Shown: one piece after another, positions 1 through 12,669 of the stretch
Numbering within the stretch: position 1 is the first letter of the stretch
How the letters are laid out: every line of letters begins with the position of its first letter
DNA from: Trichothecium roseum
Taxonomy: Eukaryota; Ascomycota; Sordariomycetes; Hypocreales
Direction of reading: 5' to 3'
DNA length: 64,000 nt
Assembly: GCA_026184415.1 (NCBI GenBank)
Contig: CM047945.1
Location: 372,001 to 436,000 of the forward strand
Made by a program: the position numbers and the translations under genes
Notes under the pieces: generated by a model
Told to the model about the DNA's origin: nothing
What the model saw: only the letters and a program-made list of their open reading frames with translations
Databases searched by the model: none

Positions 1-3000
1 TTTTACTTTGAACGTGACGCTCAAAAATGGGAGCCCATCTACACTTGGCTTGACAGGCCCGTCATGCCCGTCCAAATGATAAAGGGCTCACAGAGCCAAG
101 GATTACTTCTGGCACTTCCTACCACACAGTACAACAATACATGGTTTCTACACGCGCAGTCTCCGTAATTAATAGCGAATTAAACATTGGCTGTCGAAAT
201 GGCAACGTTGGATGAAAAGAGAAAGAAATGACCAAAACAAGAAACAAAAAGAGGATAAGGAGGAGAATTCTTTGATCAAACTAATGCCGGTCGTTGTCCA
301 CGTCTTTTGTAAAAAGAAAAGAATACGCAGAAAAGGTCGCGGAAATGTTGGAAGATATGTCCCTTGGATATCACGTCAGGAGCACGAAATGGACAATAGA
401 TAACTTCAAACTACAGAGAATATGCCGGTGCCGATTCTTATCTTGCTTATGCAGCAGCGGCACTACCCTCTTCGACCTCTACACGAATGTGTTATATGCG
501 TGCCAAACTACGAACCAAGAACGGCAAAGGTGACAGGTTTGCGACACTACTGTCTCCTATCTAGGTACTACACACCTTCATCCTTGCTGTCTTAATTAGT
601 CAACATTTATCAGATGAATATTATCCGTATTTACCCACGCCCACACGCATATATATACGTATATAAAGGAATTAGATAAAGCTCAGAAAAGCCAAAATGA
701 CAAAAAGGAGGAATTCGCTGCATAGTCCTACCGCCACAAAACCACCACTCCAAGTCCTACCAGACACAACATGTCACAGAACAACACCAAATATAAAATA
801 TAAAATAAAAAAAGGACGATCAGTTTCCCTAACAAACACGCGCATCGCACACAGAGATGCCCGAGTCTTGTCAACAAATGGGTGCAAGTGACTTTGCCAC
901 AACCACCCGCGCAGCCCATTAGCCCGCCCACGCAACCCACACGAACTTGTGACTCCCCAGCTGAGACACACATGAACATCGGTTCCCCCCTCCAAACCCC
1001 AAACCCCACACACACATGTAAACATGTATACACATATGCCGTATACATATACACGAACAACCTTTATCCCAACCCCCCCCCAAGGACCCAAAGAAACAGT
1101 GAAATCCCGTATTAATCATATTGAATTCATCACAAAAGAAGGCAATATATTTCTTTAACTCCCAGACCATACTTCGTGCACCAGAGAAGTACATCGATCC
1201 CCCGAAACCAGAAAGACCCGCAGGTGCCGGACTCCCCCCCGTGATCATCCATACCCTACCCCCGGCCCCCCCTTTCGGCTCGGCCAACCGCAGCGTAACA
1301 TCGCATCCTGTTCCAGCACTCCAATCTTTCTCTTCCACCAACTTTCCCATTGTCCTTGCTCTCATCTTCTTCCTCCTACTCCCTCCCACTGCCGAGACAA
1401 TGCAGCTAGAATGATATTCGCCCGTGCTCCACTGCGAGAGGCCCAAATTTTGACAGCTTTGTTTTTTTTGCGCACGCATGTAGTAAGAGGGTGGCGTATG
1501 CTAACTTGTCGGGGTGGGGGGTATGGATATGTGTGCGTGTGTGTGGGCGAAGGGAAAGAGGGTGTCGAAGAGTACAGTAGGCCCAGATGAAGCTACTACA
1601 TCTCATACCAATGGAACAAACAATAGTTTTTATCAGGTTGTCCAGGGCCAAGTGCCGCTACAGATCCTCAGAAATGGACCGCGCGGCTTGAGAGCAACCG
1701 CCATATCAGCTGAGATATCGGAGTGACACGGATTGGTAAGTAAGTAAAGGCGAGTAATGCTCCTACACATCCCGGATCACCGGAGCCTTAAACCTTCTGC
1801 CTGGATGGGTTGGATTGAGAGCAAACTCGTAAAGCTTGGGGTATACGTTGCGCTTGGATCTCTCTTCTTCTATAGCTTGCGCTGCCCACGTCACTATCCT
1901 GCCGCTCCCCCTACGCGCATGCACCTTGGTCGGTCATATGTGCCACAAGGAGGAAGCACGAAAAATGCACATACTATCACAACAGACGACCACGGGCTCA
2001 CGATGCATTCTTATATAAGTCGCACAAACGGGTTCTCGACTGTAGTGCAACGCGAGTACAGCGCAGCGTAACCATTTTAAAGCACAGACCTGCTTCATTC
2101 GGTGGTGCATGTAGTACAAAGCAAAAGGCTGCGGCTGCGGGTCATTTATTTCCTGGGTTAGGCGTTTCAAGGATGCCCACGAACGCTTCGTGGGGAGTAC
2201 CAGATGAAGAGATCGTGCATATCGAACACCTCCCTGCTCAGGAGCCATATCTATATTCGGTAGAAAGGTAAATCACACGCCTGTACGAGTAGTAATATCA
2301 GTTGTTGCATGTACAGCATGCAACATGTACCAAATCAAGAACACCACGGACTGTATGTGATCCAAAAAGAGGCAGCGGCATAGCACAGGAGTGTACAAAA
2401 CATTAGCACAACGGTGACCCGCCAGAGACCGCGATAGGGTAACAAACCGTGACACATACCCACATACCCATACCGTAACAGACGTACATTAAGAGGAAAG
2501 ATCTACAGGTATAATGGAAAAGTTAAAAACCCATGATCAGGTGTGAGGGCGTACCAGAACGCTGCACGTCGCGGGAGCTTGGGGGTAGAGTAGACAGAGG
2601 GCAGGCTAGCGAAAAGAGTCATGGGGATGTAACGGCAAGGAAGACGTGGGGAAGTGACGAAAAGGAAGAGATGCTCCGACGACACTGCTCACCACTATCA
2701 AAACCACCCTGAGCACATCCCCCAGCAGCCATGTTCCAATGACGTTATCCCAGTAAGACTTCTTTCAGCCACGCTATGGTAAAGCCCTGGCATGTGGCAG
2801 CGCCCAAGTACCCAGGCGCCATTATCATCATGGGTACCATAAGGCGCAAACGCGATGCACGAAGTCACCCGCAGCGCAAGGCGCGGGCCGCAAAAGCTCT
2901 TATAAATCCATCACCCAGCCTGTTGGTGACCATATCCTTGGGAACAAGTGAGAGCTAGCGGTTAGCTAGTCAGCACTTGGCTGCTGGATGATGAAGTTCC

Positions 3001-5833
3001 GGAGGTCCTGTTTGTGAGAAAGAACAATAGACCGGAGCCGAGGGAGAGACCTTCTGTGTGTGTGTTGGCGTGGTACACCCATGCGCAACGTTCTCAAACA
3101 GGCATTGCCCATCAGATCAGTCCGGGGTGCATGCTGTGTCGTTTTGACGGGGCTCGGGGTTAGGATGCATCGAATACGTAAGCATTCCGACGATTGCGTC
3201 TTGGATGGAGTGTAACGAGCTGAAGATGAGTTGAAACAATAAAGTGGTTATCGTCTGTACACAAGCGGCGATGAGAATATGCCATATGAATGTTGAATGT
3301 TTATGCAAGCATCGTTAAAGCTGGAAGTAGAGGACTGGAATGCAATGTAGCGTGTCAACATGGCCCCAAGTTCCAGATCACCAAGCTTGATAATCCGCGG
3401 GGCGATTTGCGGATTACACACACCCACGATCTCCTAGGTTAGCTCCGCATCACACCATCCCGCGAACGGGAGGCTAGAATCAAGGCTGCGGGCACCAAGA
3501 CTGTCTAGGACTGAATTTGTTCTTTGGTGTCGACATCTAGTTCGTCAGGCGCCTTGCCTACCTTGGCATCGACTGGGGTGAGTTCCGTGTGCGATAGGCC
3601 TTAGCCAACAAGACTTCCTTGTGCGTCCGGTGAATCCGCTTAAACAACAGTAGAGACATGAAGAAGCATATTGAGCTGTTTCTTACTAGGATAGCATTAT
3701 GCCGGTGAAGATGTCGATCTTTTGAGCGCACACCGCGGATATCAACGGGCGGTGACGTGACGAGTCAAGTTGCACGACAGTTTGCGCTCTCTACTCCGTA
3801 TGTGACTCTGGGTCCTTCGAGGCGACGCATCCTCCGCCCTGCAACTTGACGGTATGAAATGGTGGATACGAGGTGACTTTGTGGCGATGACGACTTTCCC
3901 AGGAGACCATTGCGTAGCCGGTATAGACCCTCGGCCAGGGCCAGGGTAGCAAAGAGCATTACTACACATTTCGCCTTAGTGACGGCAAGAGCGGTGCGTA
4001 GTAGTATTGGTGAGGTGACGGATGGTTCAAAGGCGAGTCAGGAGGAGCTTTAGGCGTAGACTGAACGTTAGCAGTACTACTACTTGGTAGGCAAAGTGCA
4101 GATGACCTCGAGTAGAATGAGCCATCAAGCCCACACGACCGTCACGGTCAACCCCCCACCACCGCCCACCAGAGACGTGCCTCCAGCCTCCTTCTGGGAC
4201 GTGGCAGTGTATGGATGAGGTGTGTGACCAGATGAAGTGTGAAGGCGTCTCTCTGTCTCTGCATGTACTTTGCAGAATGCGACTGCACGGATAAGACATA
4301 CATGAGTTCCATCAGAAAACATCGAGAAATCCGACATGCGATCGACATTGTTGCAGGAGCCAGCCCGGCGCTCGTGGCCAACCCATTATAATTAGAGCAT
4401 GGGCCCGGTTCATCGAATGGACCTGTCCAAGCTGCATCAGCGTTTGCGTCAAGGTTGCCTTATTACTACTGAATTACTACTGCTCGCTCACCTGTTGCCG
4501 TCGTTGTTGTCGTCGTTGTTGTTTTTGAGTTGGTTTTTGATGACGACAAAATTATTAATCTCGTGGCATCCAACATCAACTTGCTTTTACTTGTTCTCTT
4601 CTTCCTTCCTTCCATCCCTTTCGGTACTAAGTAGACCTACTACGCCAAGTTACAGGTACACCCAACTGCTGAGAGGTACTGCTCCGTACGGAATAATTGG
4701 GTGCTGAATGCTTCGCTGTTGCCTGTTCCCCTCCAGCAACACGGCACGTCTAAGCCCCGAACGCCGAAAAGACACGCCGGGCGGGTATCAACACACGCTG
4801 CAACACTGCGACGCTGCCACAGTCCTCAACTGACGAGCGTCCCCTGCAAGTCCACCTGCACCTGGAACCCCCGCCGGTCCGCCAGCCCACCAAACCACCT
4901 CTCACCGGGGGCTCCTTCAGCGGGTGATTAATAGGCGGTAGTAGTACAGAGTAGTACGGAGTAGTAAGTAGGGTAGTGTCCGTAAACGGGCTACAAACTC
5001 CCAGTGGACCTGACAGACAGCACCAGACGGCAGCCGGCAGCATCAGCATCTACATCAGCATCAGCCGCAGCGGGCGCTGGAGGTGTTCACGGGTGCGGTC
5101 CAATACGTCGCATTCGTCCATCCATCCAGTCCGTCCAGTCCATCCAGTCCACCCATACAACAGGCATCTGCATCATCTACAGGCCCATACTTTTTTTATA
5201 CCATACATCCATCCATACCAGAACCTCTTGACCTCGATACCATCAGCTGGACACATCATCGTCACCTTCAACATTTTTTTTTTCAATTTGGTAATCAATC
5301 AAGTACTACCTACACCACCAAACCAAAACGTGACTGCAGCTGCAAACCCTGCGCCAAGTAACCATACATACGTCAACTGCACTTTAGTAGCAAGGCGGGA
5401 TTGGACAGGAATCAGGTAGGATAGGTTGGACCGGCCTCCATTCCGTTCACCCATCCAATCCCCGTTTCCCCCTCTGTTAGTCCTCCACTCCATCCCACTC
5501 CCTCAACTCGGGGCTTGTGGGTTGGACTCGGGACTGCACTCTGTGTCTAGTGGACGTTCTATTCCAGGGACCGACTCCTCCTCCAACATTCTTTTTTTTT
5601 TACTTGTTGAGGCCGATTTATCTCTCAGGTTCTGTGGTATCTTCAGATCCGTCTTTTTTTATCAACTGGTCTCTACCCCAAACCAGTCGTATTTTCCAAC
5701 ATTCATCTTACTCTTTCTTCCCCTCCATCCCTCCTCCCCACCTCAACCTTCCCCTCTCCCGCTCCCACTCCCTCTTCCGCCCCCTCATAAGTAAGGCGTT
5801 CCTCCGGAGGGTCGTAACACAACCGCAGTCAGC
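1..5833. other. Long gene-free region; right end is the CCCH gene leader
   Basis: I find no supported gene here. Open frames are short, overlap on both strands and lack splice-site continuity. The stretch 960-1080 is rich in CA/TA steps. Exact copies of the 9-bp TACTCCGTA-type motif begin at 4955. From about 5100 to 5830 the + strand becomes strongly pyrimidine-rich (CT and T runs), as is usual for promoters and 5' leaders of filamentous fungi, and it leads directly into the CCCH zinc-finger gene. Genes with weak codon bias or many small exons could be missed. Confidence 0.5.
5113..5150 (+). repeat. Short CCATCCAGT-type tandem repeat
   Basis: Imperfect repeats of a 9-10 nt unit built from CCATCCAGTC and CCGTCCAGTC lie in the pyrimidine-rich leader region upstream of the CCCH zinc-finger gene. 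It is simple-sequence DNA, and no function can be assigned from the sequence. Confidence 0.4.
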
Positions 5834-7666
5834 ATGCCCGAATATCGCCATATGCGGAGCGGGAGCCTCAATATTCCCAATGGCTCATCACGCAACGTTG
5901 CTACTCCCCGCTTCGAAGGACCTCGCAGTCCACCAAGTATGTACAGCTTCGATCGCGTTTAGCTATGTTGACAGTTCTGACATTGGCGTAGACACTGCTC
6001 ATGTTCCGTGCAAGTTCTTTCGTCAGGGCGCATGCCAGGCCGGCAATGCATGCCCGTTTAGCCACGATCTCAGCGCTGCGGTTGAGACGGTGTGCAAGTA
6101 TTTTGCCAAGGTAAGAAACGAGGCACTTTTGTTGGCCGCGACTCTCACACATTTGCTAACTCTAAATTACAGGGCAACTGCAAGTTTGGTCCTAAGTGCG
6201 CCAATATCCACGTACTCCCCGACGGCCGGCGCATCAACTACGGAAAAAACGGCGTCACGATAGGCCATGGTGGCATGAATCTGCCAGGCACCTCGCAAAA
6301 TCCGACTTCGCCAAACTCCAACGATGGCACAAAGAGCAGCCGTCACGCGCATGCGCAGTCTTCGACTAGTGCATTGACCAACTCGCTCTACCAGGCCGAT
6401 CACGACCCCGCCGTTTTCCCCTTCGACGACCGCGCGCCGATGAGCCACTTGGGCCGACAGCCGAGCTTGGATAACGGCATTCCTATAATCGACGCTCCGA
6501 ATTCTCACTACAACTCGGTGTACGGGTCACCTCGCGACGACGAGGGCTCAAATCGCCTTGGGCTTGGGCTTTCGCCTGTAGGCAAGGGTCTATCCGTCCT
6601 CGACGCCCCGCTCCCCGCCTCGTTCGACTCCAACGGCCTATCTAACGCGGCCATGTTCCCCGGTGCACCCTGGCCTTCTTCAGTCCCTTCCAAGTTTGGC
6701 CTTGAGTCGCCCTCTCCGTCTTGGAGCAATGCCAAGGATGCCCGTACTTCGGAGACGTTGAAGATGCTGCACTCGTCTGCCTTTGGTCCTTCAGATCACG
6801 TCGCGACACCCATTGCCGGCAGTCCACCAGTGGGGTCTCAGCCAGGCGCAGGAGAAGAATACTTCGGCAAGAGGGCGATGCATTCTTCTCGCAGCTTCGC
6901 CAAACCGAGAATGCTCAGTGCCAGTGTGCCCAAGACGTCTGTAGATAGGGACTGGGAGGCTGAGTTTGCATTCGGAGATGAGGGAGATGGACCCGAAAAC
7001 TACGTACCCGAGAACTTGCAGGATCTTCTTACCCCGGCTGAAAAGGCTCGACGAGGCTCTTTCCGTGGTGAGAATGACGTGAATCTCGATGGTATGAAAT
7101 ATGGCAGTCCCATTGGCACGAGCCCCGGACGATGGGGACCAGTGTTTCCCCGACAGAAAGATGATGATGATCTGTCGCGGTCAGCGCGTGGCGCTTCAGC
7201 CTTCGGACACGTTGGCAGCCCCTTGCGAAACTCTACTTTGGCTCAAGAGATGGGCGGTAGCTCCCGTACATCTACTGCACGGGCGGGCAGCGAGCCAATG
7301 TCAATGCTCTCTCAGCAGCTTCAACATAGCCACATTGACGATGGAACCAACACCAGCTCCGGCGGCCACTTACACCCAGCCTCCGCTCGCAACAATGCTA
7401 TTCCGATAGGCATCAAGGATCGGCACATGGAGCGACATGTGTCATCTGGAAGCATCAGCTCAGCTGGCCGCTTCGCCACTCCTATTGACGAGGACTCTGC
7501 ATTCGTCTTCAGCATGGAGGAAGAAGACGATACGGCTATCGCCAAGGCCCGAAAGCGAGGCTCTTCTGGTATGGCCATGGGCGTTTGGCCCAGCTACGCC
7601 AGTGCTGCCGCGGGCAAGCAGAATGGCCAAAAGGATGGAGGCCCTGTGCCCGTCAATGGCCAGTAA
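5834..7666 (+). CDS. Tandem CCCH zinc-finger protein (LEE1-like)
   Basis: Three exons: 5834-5936, 5992-6110 and 6173-7666, giving 571 aa. The introns are 55 and 62 nt; the second has a clear GCTAAC branch site and CAG acceptor. Two CX7CX5CX3H fingers are visible: C41/C49/C55/H59 and C69/C77/C83/H87. Intron 2 falls inside the second finger. The rest (about residues 90-571) is low-complexity, rich in Ser, Pro, Gly and Asn, with acidic patches near 285-300 and 550, and is probably disordered. Proteins with this N-terminal finger pair (yeast LEE1 and filamentous relatives) are thought to bind nucleic acid, most likely RNA. The start is the first ATG compatible with splicing, and the finger pair then begins 40 residues in, as in relatives. 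Family confidence is high; the specific role is inferred. Confidence 0.9.
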
Positions 7667-8774
7667 CTCTTGCACATGATATGAGCAACGAGATTATGAC
7701 ACGAGCTCACGCTCTTTCAACGATGACCAAATCCGACGTCTCCAAAGATATATTTTTGCTTTCTTTTACAATTTTGCATTTCCGGGAAGAGAAAAGTCTG
7801 GGCCAGCCGTGGTGCACATACAATGCCCTCAGCTCTGTTATTTTTATTTCTTTTTTTTTGTGCCATTTTTCTTCGATAGGTTGACTTTTGTATCCTCCAT
7901 CCACTTTCGTACACCAAGACCTCGGGTCAGAAGCACTGCACTTTTTAACCCATACTTTTCAGGGTATATCTCCGTTCTGTTGGAATTTTAGTATTGTTTC
8001 TTTGGGAGTTTGCGATGGCTTTTTGTTTTCCTTTTTAGTTTTTAGTTTTTAGTTTTTTTTCAGCGCTGAAAGCTAGGTTGGATGCACTTCGATGAGAGGC
8101 TATGCTCGGTCTCGAGGAGGTAATCTATCGGGGACTTGGTTATCTAAAATGTTCAAGGTCCACGAGGCATGCCGGTGGCATGTTCTTTTGCTAAATGCGG
8201 GTATGATACATATTGGTTCTTGGAGTGTCTAGCGATATAGATGGGCGGGGGCTGATGGTGCCGAAATGCTGAGGGCGCATCGAACGAAGAGAGATACGGG
8301 TGGCAGCTGGTGATTACTTGACAATGAGTTTTGAATATAAATCGCGTCGACGCATGTTATCAAACATTATTTTCCGCAGGTGCTTTCACGCGATGGGACT
8401 AAATGCCATCTTGTCACAGACCCATCCACCCTCGCAGAGGCATGGGTATTTCCATGATGAATCAAAAATAGAGGTTGGTTCTATACATTGTTACAAAGCA
8501 CACGATCATCTAAACCGCATGCCACCCCTCTGCGCACCCATCTACGACAACAGTCCTTTTTTTTTCTGTTTTTTCCCGTCTCCCGATGTTGGTCAAACGA
8601 AGTGACTGACACCCATCCTCCCATGGCCTTTTAATCCTTCTTTTGAAGCCCGGTTCAGGAGACCTACGTTGTTTTTTTCTCTTTCTCCAAATGCCAAAGT
8701 ATTATACATCCTTTGAAGGGGGTGAGGCTTTGGTTTGGAGCCACTGGGGGGGAGGGAGAATAAGGTGAGGGAGT
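7667..8774. other. Intergenic, convergent 3' ends
   Basis: The region separates the 3' end of the CCCH gene (+) from the 3' end of the acyl carrier gene (-). It contains T-rich runs around 7845-7870 and 8030-8060, with repeated TTTTTAG-like units, consistent with 3' UTR and polyadenylation sequence. No coding region is supported. Confidence 0.55.
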
Positions 8775-9493
8775 TTAGTGGGCATCGGGCTGGTTAAGGA
8801 TGTACTGGACAGCGTTGTCGACTACAGAAAAGGTGTTAGTTTGTATATACAAGTGATGAGGTGGTTTTTGGAGTGGACACTTCTTTTGTCCACATCGTTC
8901 TGAGGGTAAAAAGGGAGAGGAGTAACGTACTCGAGTGGATGTTGTCGGCATCCTTGTCGGGGATCTCGATGCTGAACTCCTCCTCGATGGCCATGACGAC
9001 CTCGACGGTGTCGAGGCTGTCAAGGCCGAGGTCGTTGGCGAAGTGGGCGGCGGGCTTGATGTTCTGGACGTCGTTGACCTGTATGCACCAATTCGCCATT
9101 AGCGTCTCGTCTTTGTTTTCTCCTCTTTTCTCTCATCTTTTCCCTCCATCTTTTCTCTCTATCCCTCATTTTCCCCCTCCTTGCCCTCCAACCGTTTCCC
9201 TTTCCAAGATATCCCTCGAAGTAGCTTGCTTCCAGCTAGCGCTGTGCTATTTTTTGCCGTACCTTGTCAAAGCCCTGCAGGAGGTTCATGATCCTCCCCT
9301 CGACCTCCTCCTTGTTCAGCGGGCCGCCGGCAGAGTACCACCGGACGGCCATGCCCATCTTGGGCGCAGCACGAGCGACGGCAGCGGCGGGACGAGCGGC
9401 GGCGGGCGCGATGATCGTGCGGCGAGCGACGAGGGGTGCGACGGCGGCGGCGGCGCGGGGTGCCGAGCGGAGGATGGTAGCTGCGCGGAACAT
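8775..9493 (-). CDS. Mitochondrial acyl carrier protein (complex I SDAP subunit)
   Basis: Three exons on the - strand: 9493-9263, 9078-8931 and 8821-8775, 141 aa. Residues 1 to about 53 are Ala/Arg-rich with no acidic residue, a typical mitochondrial presequence. The carrier domain follows, with the phosphopantetheine motif DLGLDSLD. Ser98 is the predicted attachment site, followed by the helix-III signature EEEFSIEIPD. ACP carries acyl chains for mitochondrial type II fatty acid and lipoate synthesis. It is also a structural partner of LYR proteins in complex I, where it is an accessory subunit in fungi. The intron after FDK and the short last exon (47 nt) give an uninterrupted family alignment. 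The complex I 23-kDa subunit gene lies 3.2 kb away on the same strand. Confidence 0.96.
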
Positions 9494-10311
9494 TTTTGCT
9501 GGCGGGGTGTTCTTTTTTTTTTCCTCTTTTCTTTTTCCCTTTTCCTTTCTATGCGAACCTCAAAAATCCAAGCACAACGTAAAAAAGTTGTTATCCCGGG
9601 AAGAAAACGGATTGACCTATCACGGAGGGGCGGGGAAAAAGAGAAGAGGGTGGCGGGTGGAGGGAGAATTAGATTTGCGGCTTTCGTTTGAAAATGTCGT
9701 GACGTTTGAGAGTCGTCGTTGTTCGGACTTTCTCTGGGATGACTTGACGGGGAAAAATCTCGCCCTCGGGAAGAGGGTCCTTCGGATTGGCCGCTTGTTG
9801 GTGGTTGACTTGGAGCTTCCCGGTTGCTAAAAGGTACGTACCTAGGTACACAGATAGTGCGGGGCCTTCCTTTCTTCGCGCGAGTGCTCGGGGACAAGTA
9901 AAGTCACGTGAATATCGTCAAAAAAATTAGTCAGCCGCATGGTAGGCGATGCGATTGGTGCGAGGCGTCTGCTTTTTTGGCTTTTAGAATTCCGGGTTGA
10001 GAAGGAACACACCCTGGAGTTGCTGTCGGACTGACATTTATAACAGCAAACAGAGATTGATGACAGGCTTCATCGTATTCATGACGTAGTTGAATATTCA
10101 ACTTCTTTTTTCTTTGTTAATAAAATCAAAAATCAAGTAAAATCATGCTGTGATTTCATACTAGACTCTCCGTTTCTCAAAACGTTCATCTTACAATCGC
10201 ATTTATGGAGATAAACATCCGCATCCTCACGACACTATATCTTACCACGGTATTTCAGGATGCTTCCCTAAGCTTTCCTTATTTATGCGTGTAAATAACA
10301 TCGCAAACGAC
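9494..10311. other. Promoter side of the ACP gene and 3' side of the membrane-protein gene
   Basis: Positions 9500-9900 upstream of the ACP start are T/C-rich when read on the gene strand, and include a GTACGTACCTAGGTAC patch near 9835-9850. Positions 10080-10300 are AT-rich and contain the 3' flank of the membrane-protein gene. No gene is supported. Confidence 0.5.
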
Positions 10312-11458
10312 CTAACTATTCTTTTCGCTTTTATTGGCTGCCTGGCCAGAAAGCATCTCCTCTCTAACCAACCACCCGACGACAATCATGGTCCCCAAGC
10401 CACCGAGTAAGCCAACAACGGCAGCCCCTACGAACAGACTAACCCAGGATGCTTTGTAGGCACCCATGGTCTTCAACGAAGCAAACGAGTAGACTAGCCA
10501 CATGAGCGCCGCTCCCGTGTAACACGCATAGTCCCACTGAAGTAGGGTCCTCAGGTAGAACCGGTCATCCAGAGCTCCCTCTGCGGCATCCCAAGCCGGG
10601 ACAAACACCTCGGCCCAGGAGAACGGCGCACGCAGCCGGAGGTACCAAAAATTCGCCGTCGTCGCGGCTGCGATGAGACACATGGTAACTCGAACGGTGG
10701 TCTTCGTGTTCTTTGGCGCGGTGATCACCTTGGAGAAGACGAGGTGGGCGAGGGACCCCCAGATAGGGTACAGCTGCCAGATCCAGTTCCACCAGTGCCG
10801 AGTCTCATACGAGGGATGGAGGTAGCTCACGACGCTGGGGACAAGGTACGCCAGTAGAATCGTCGGGAGGACGGCGCCGACCCGAGCCTTGTCGAGTGCG
10901 GGTGCTGCACCCCCCTTTCTGCACGACGGACCACTGCCCTTGGTGAGGTAAAAGGCATAGAACCATATGGGCGAAAGGCTACCAATAGCGATAAACTGAC
11001 CAAAGAATGCCAGGAGAAAAGGACTTTACCACAATAAGTATTGGCTCCTTAGGGAATATTGATTTTGGGGTTGTTCTTTGACCAGATAATACTTACTATT
11101 GGAACACGCTACCTTTGTTACCTCTCCTGGACCCCTCGAGCATCAAGATGGTGTACACGCCTGCCCATTCCACCACGAGGGTGAAGCTCTGCCACCAGGC
11201 TCTCTGGTCGGCGGGCCACATCTGCAGCTGCGCGAACGCGACCGTGATGCGGGCCAGGGCGTTATCGAGGCCCGGGACCAAAGGGCCGTAGAAAGAGGAC
11301 AGCAGTTTGACGGAGACATTACCGCTGGTGTAAAAGCCCGCCTCCTGCATGGGCTGAAAGATGATTGGGAGGGGAGGACCGAGAGAGGCGCCCGCGCGAA
11401 TCATGAAGAAGGTCGGGAGCAGGATTGGCAGGGCCATTAGAGCACGGAAAGAAGCCAT
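10312..11458 (-). CDS. Polytopic integral membrane protein, function unknown
   Basis: Two exons on the - strand: 11458-11097 and 11023-10312, 357 aa. The intron (11096-11024, donor GTAAGT) joins the two open frames so that a hydrophobic segment (FLLAFFGQFIAIGSL) reads through the junction. I count roughly eight hydrophobic stretches: near residues 5-25, 93-112, 122-145, 172-190, 205-220, 235-250, 290-307 and 315-340. A conserved-looking loop MLEGSRRGN follows the second stretch. There is no soluble catalytic domain. The protein resembles the unclassified membrane proteins seen near secondary-metabolite genes in ascomycetes, some of which are membrane terpene cyclases, but I cannot place it firmly. 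No other biosynthetic gene is nearby. The start is the first ATG; an upstream non-ATG extension is in frame but not needed. Confidence 0.72.
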
Positions 11459-12669
11459 CTTGTCCAGGTAAGTCTGCTGCTCTCCTGGTTCTTGGGACAA
11501 TGGAGGCTACGTTATTGAAGATGATTTCGGGTGAGTACGGCCCTTTCCTTTATAGTGTACGGAGCATGGCGACATGACTTGTTTGTTTTTCCAAAGGGGT
11601 ATCGGCCGGCTCTGCATCCTCTAGCTGCATCTCTCGTGTAGCGGATCCCCGGATACCACCCGGTCCAGCGCCAAGCCTAACATCTTGACAGAGCACGTCC
11701 ACAAACCTTTCCGTCCAAATGATTTATGAAAGGTTCTTACGTTTCACCTGGGCGTCGTACACAGATTTGGGCGCGTGGAATAAGCAACAAGCACAGCTAT
11801 AAATCCATGGTTGAGTGTTGTCTGTGACATTTTGGCTGTCCGGGGTACAAGTATTGGGGGTCGGAGCTCCCTCGGCCAATCGGAGGCGGAGTTAGCCTTG
11901 CCTCGACTTCCTTTTTGGAACTCGCCACCTTGTCCAAGCGTGGATGCACATGAGTGCATAGGGAACAGGGAATATTCAACTGGTGGTGGTAAGTATATGG
12001 ATATCACGTAGCGGCCATGTCCCGAACCAAATACCAAAGGTGTCATGAGTGCGGGAGGCAAAGGATGACAGCGGGGATTGGTATCGGTTACACGAGTTTG
12101 GGGTCAGGGGAGCGATGCGGACCACTAGTGATGATGGTCCTGCCCCCCTTTCGATGGACGTACATCACGAGATGGCACAATGGTATGCCTTGACCGGGCC
12201 GGCCAATCTCGAAAGCAACTGTACGGCACCGGAGGGTGAGCCCGCCCGCATACCAGACCAGCATAGCCGATTCCATACTATACACTTTCATGCAAATAAC
12301 AGCTGGCGTAATAATCGAACATGGCCTTGAATGCTACAGGTTATTTTTGTTTGTTTTCTTTATGTACAGACCCGCGGAAGCTTTCTCAAGACTGACGACG
12401 TCCCTGACTGACTGAACCGTCCGAACTCCTCCGCGCAATAAACACACGCCTTCTTCGCAACACTTTCCCATTGGAGGTAGGTCAAGGTAATACAAAACGA
12501 ACAAGGCCTCCCCCCGAAAAAGAAAAGCCTCAACATTGTGATACATTTTTGATGGATTCCCCCCCAAGGGTAATCCGAGGAGGAAGTTGATTTTGGTGAT
12601 TTATGGTGTCGTAAGGGGGAGGTTGGGGAGTTTGGGGGTGAGGAGAAAGGAGAAAGTAGTCGCCGTTAT
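11459..12669. other. Intergenic region, no supported gene
   Basis: This holds the upstream region of the membrane-protein gene and the 3' flank of the complex I gene. Short open frames occur on both strands between 11740 and 12330, but none has a family signature or plausible splice structure. A TACGGAG variant motif lies near 11561. Confidence 0.45.

Noticed and set aside
919..1479. 186-codon open frame on the - strand
   Set aside because: Composition reflects CA/TG-rich simple sequence, no family motif, and competing frames are open on the other strand.
8861..9897. Long frames on both strands over the acyl carrier gene
   Set aside because: They are shadows of the GC-rich, Ala/Arg-coding ACP exon and its pyrimidine-rich flank; the ACP frame has the family motif and splice sites.
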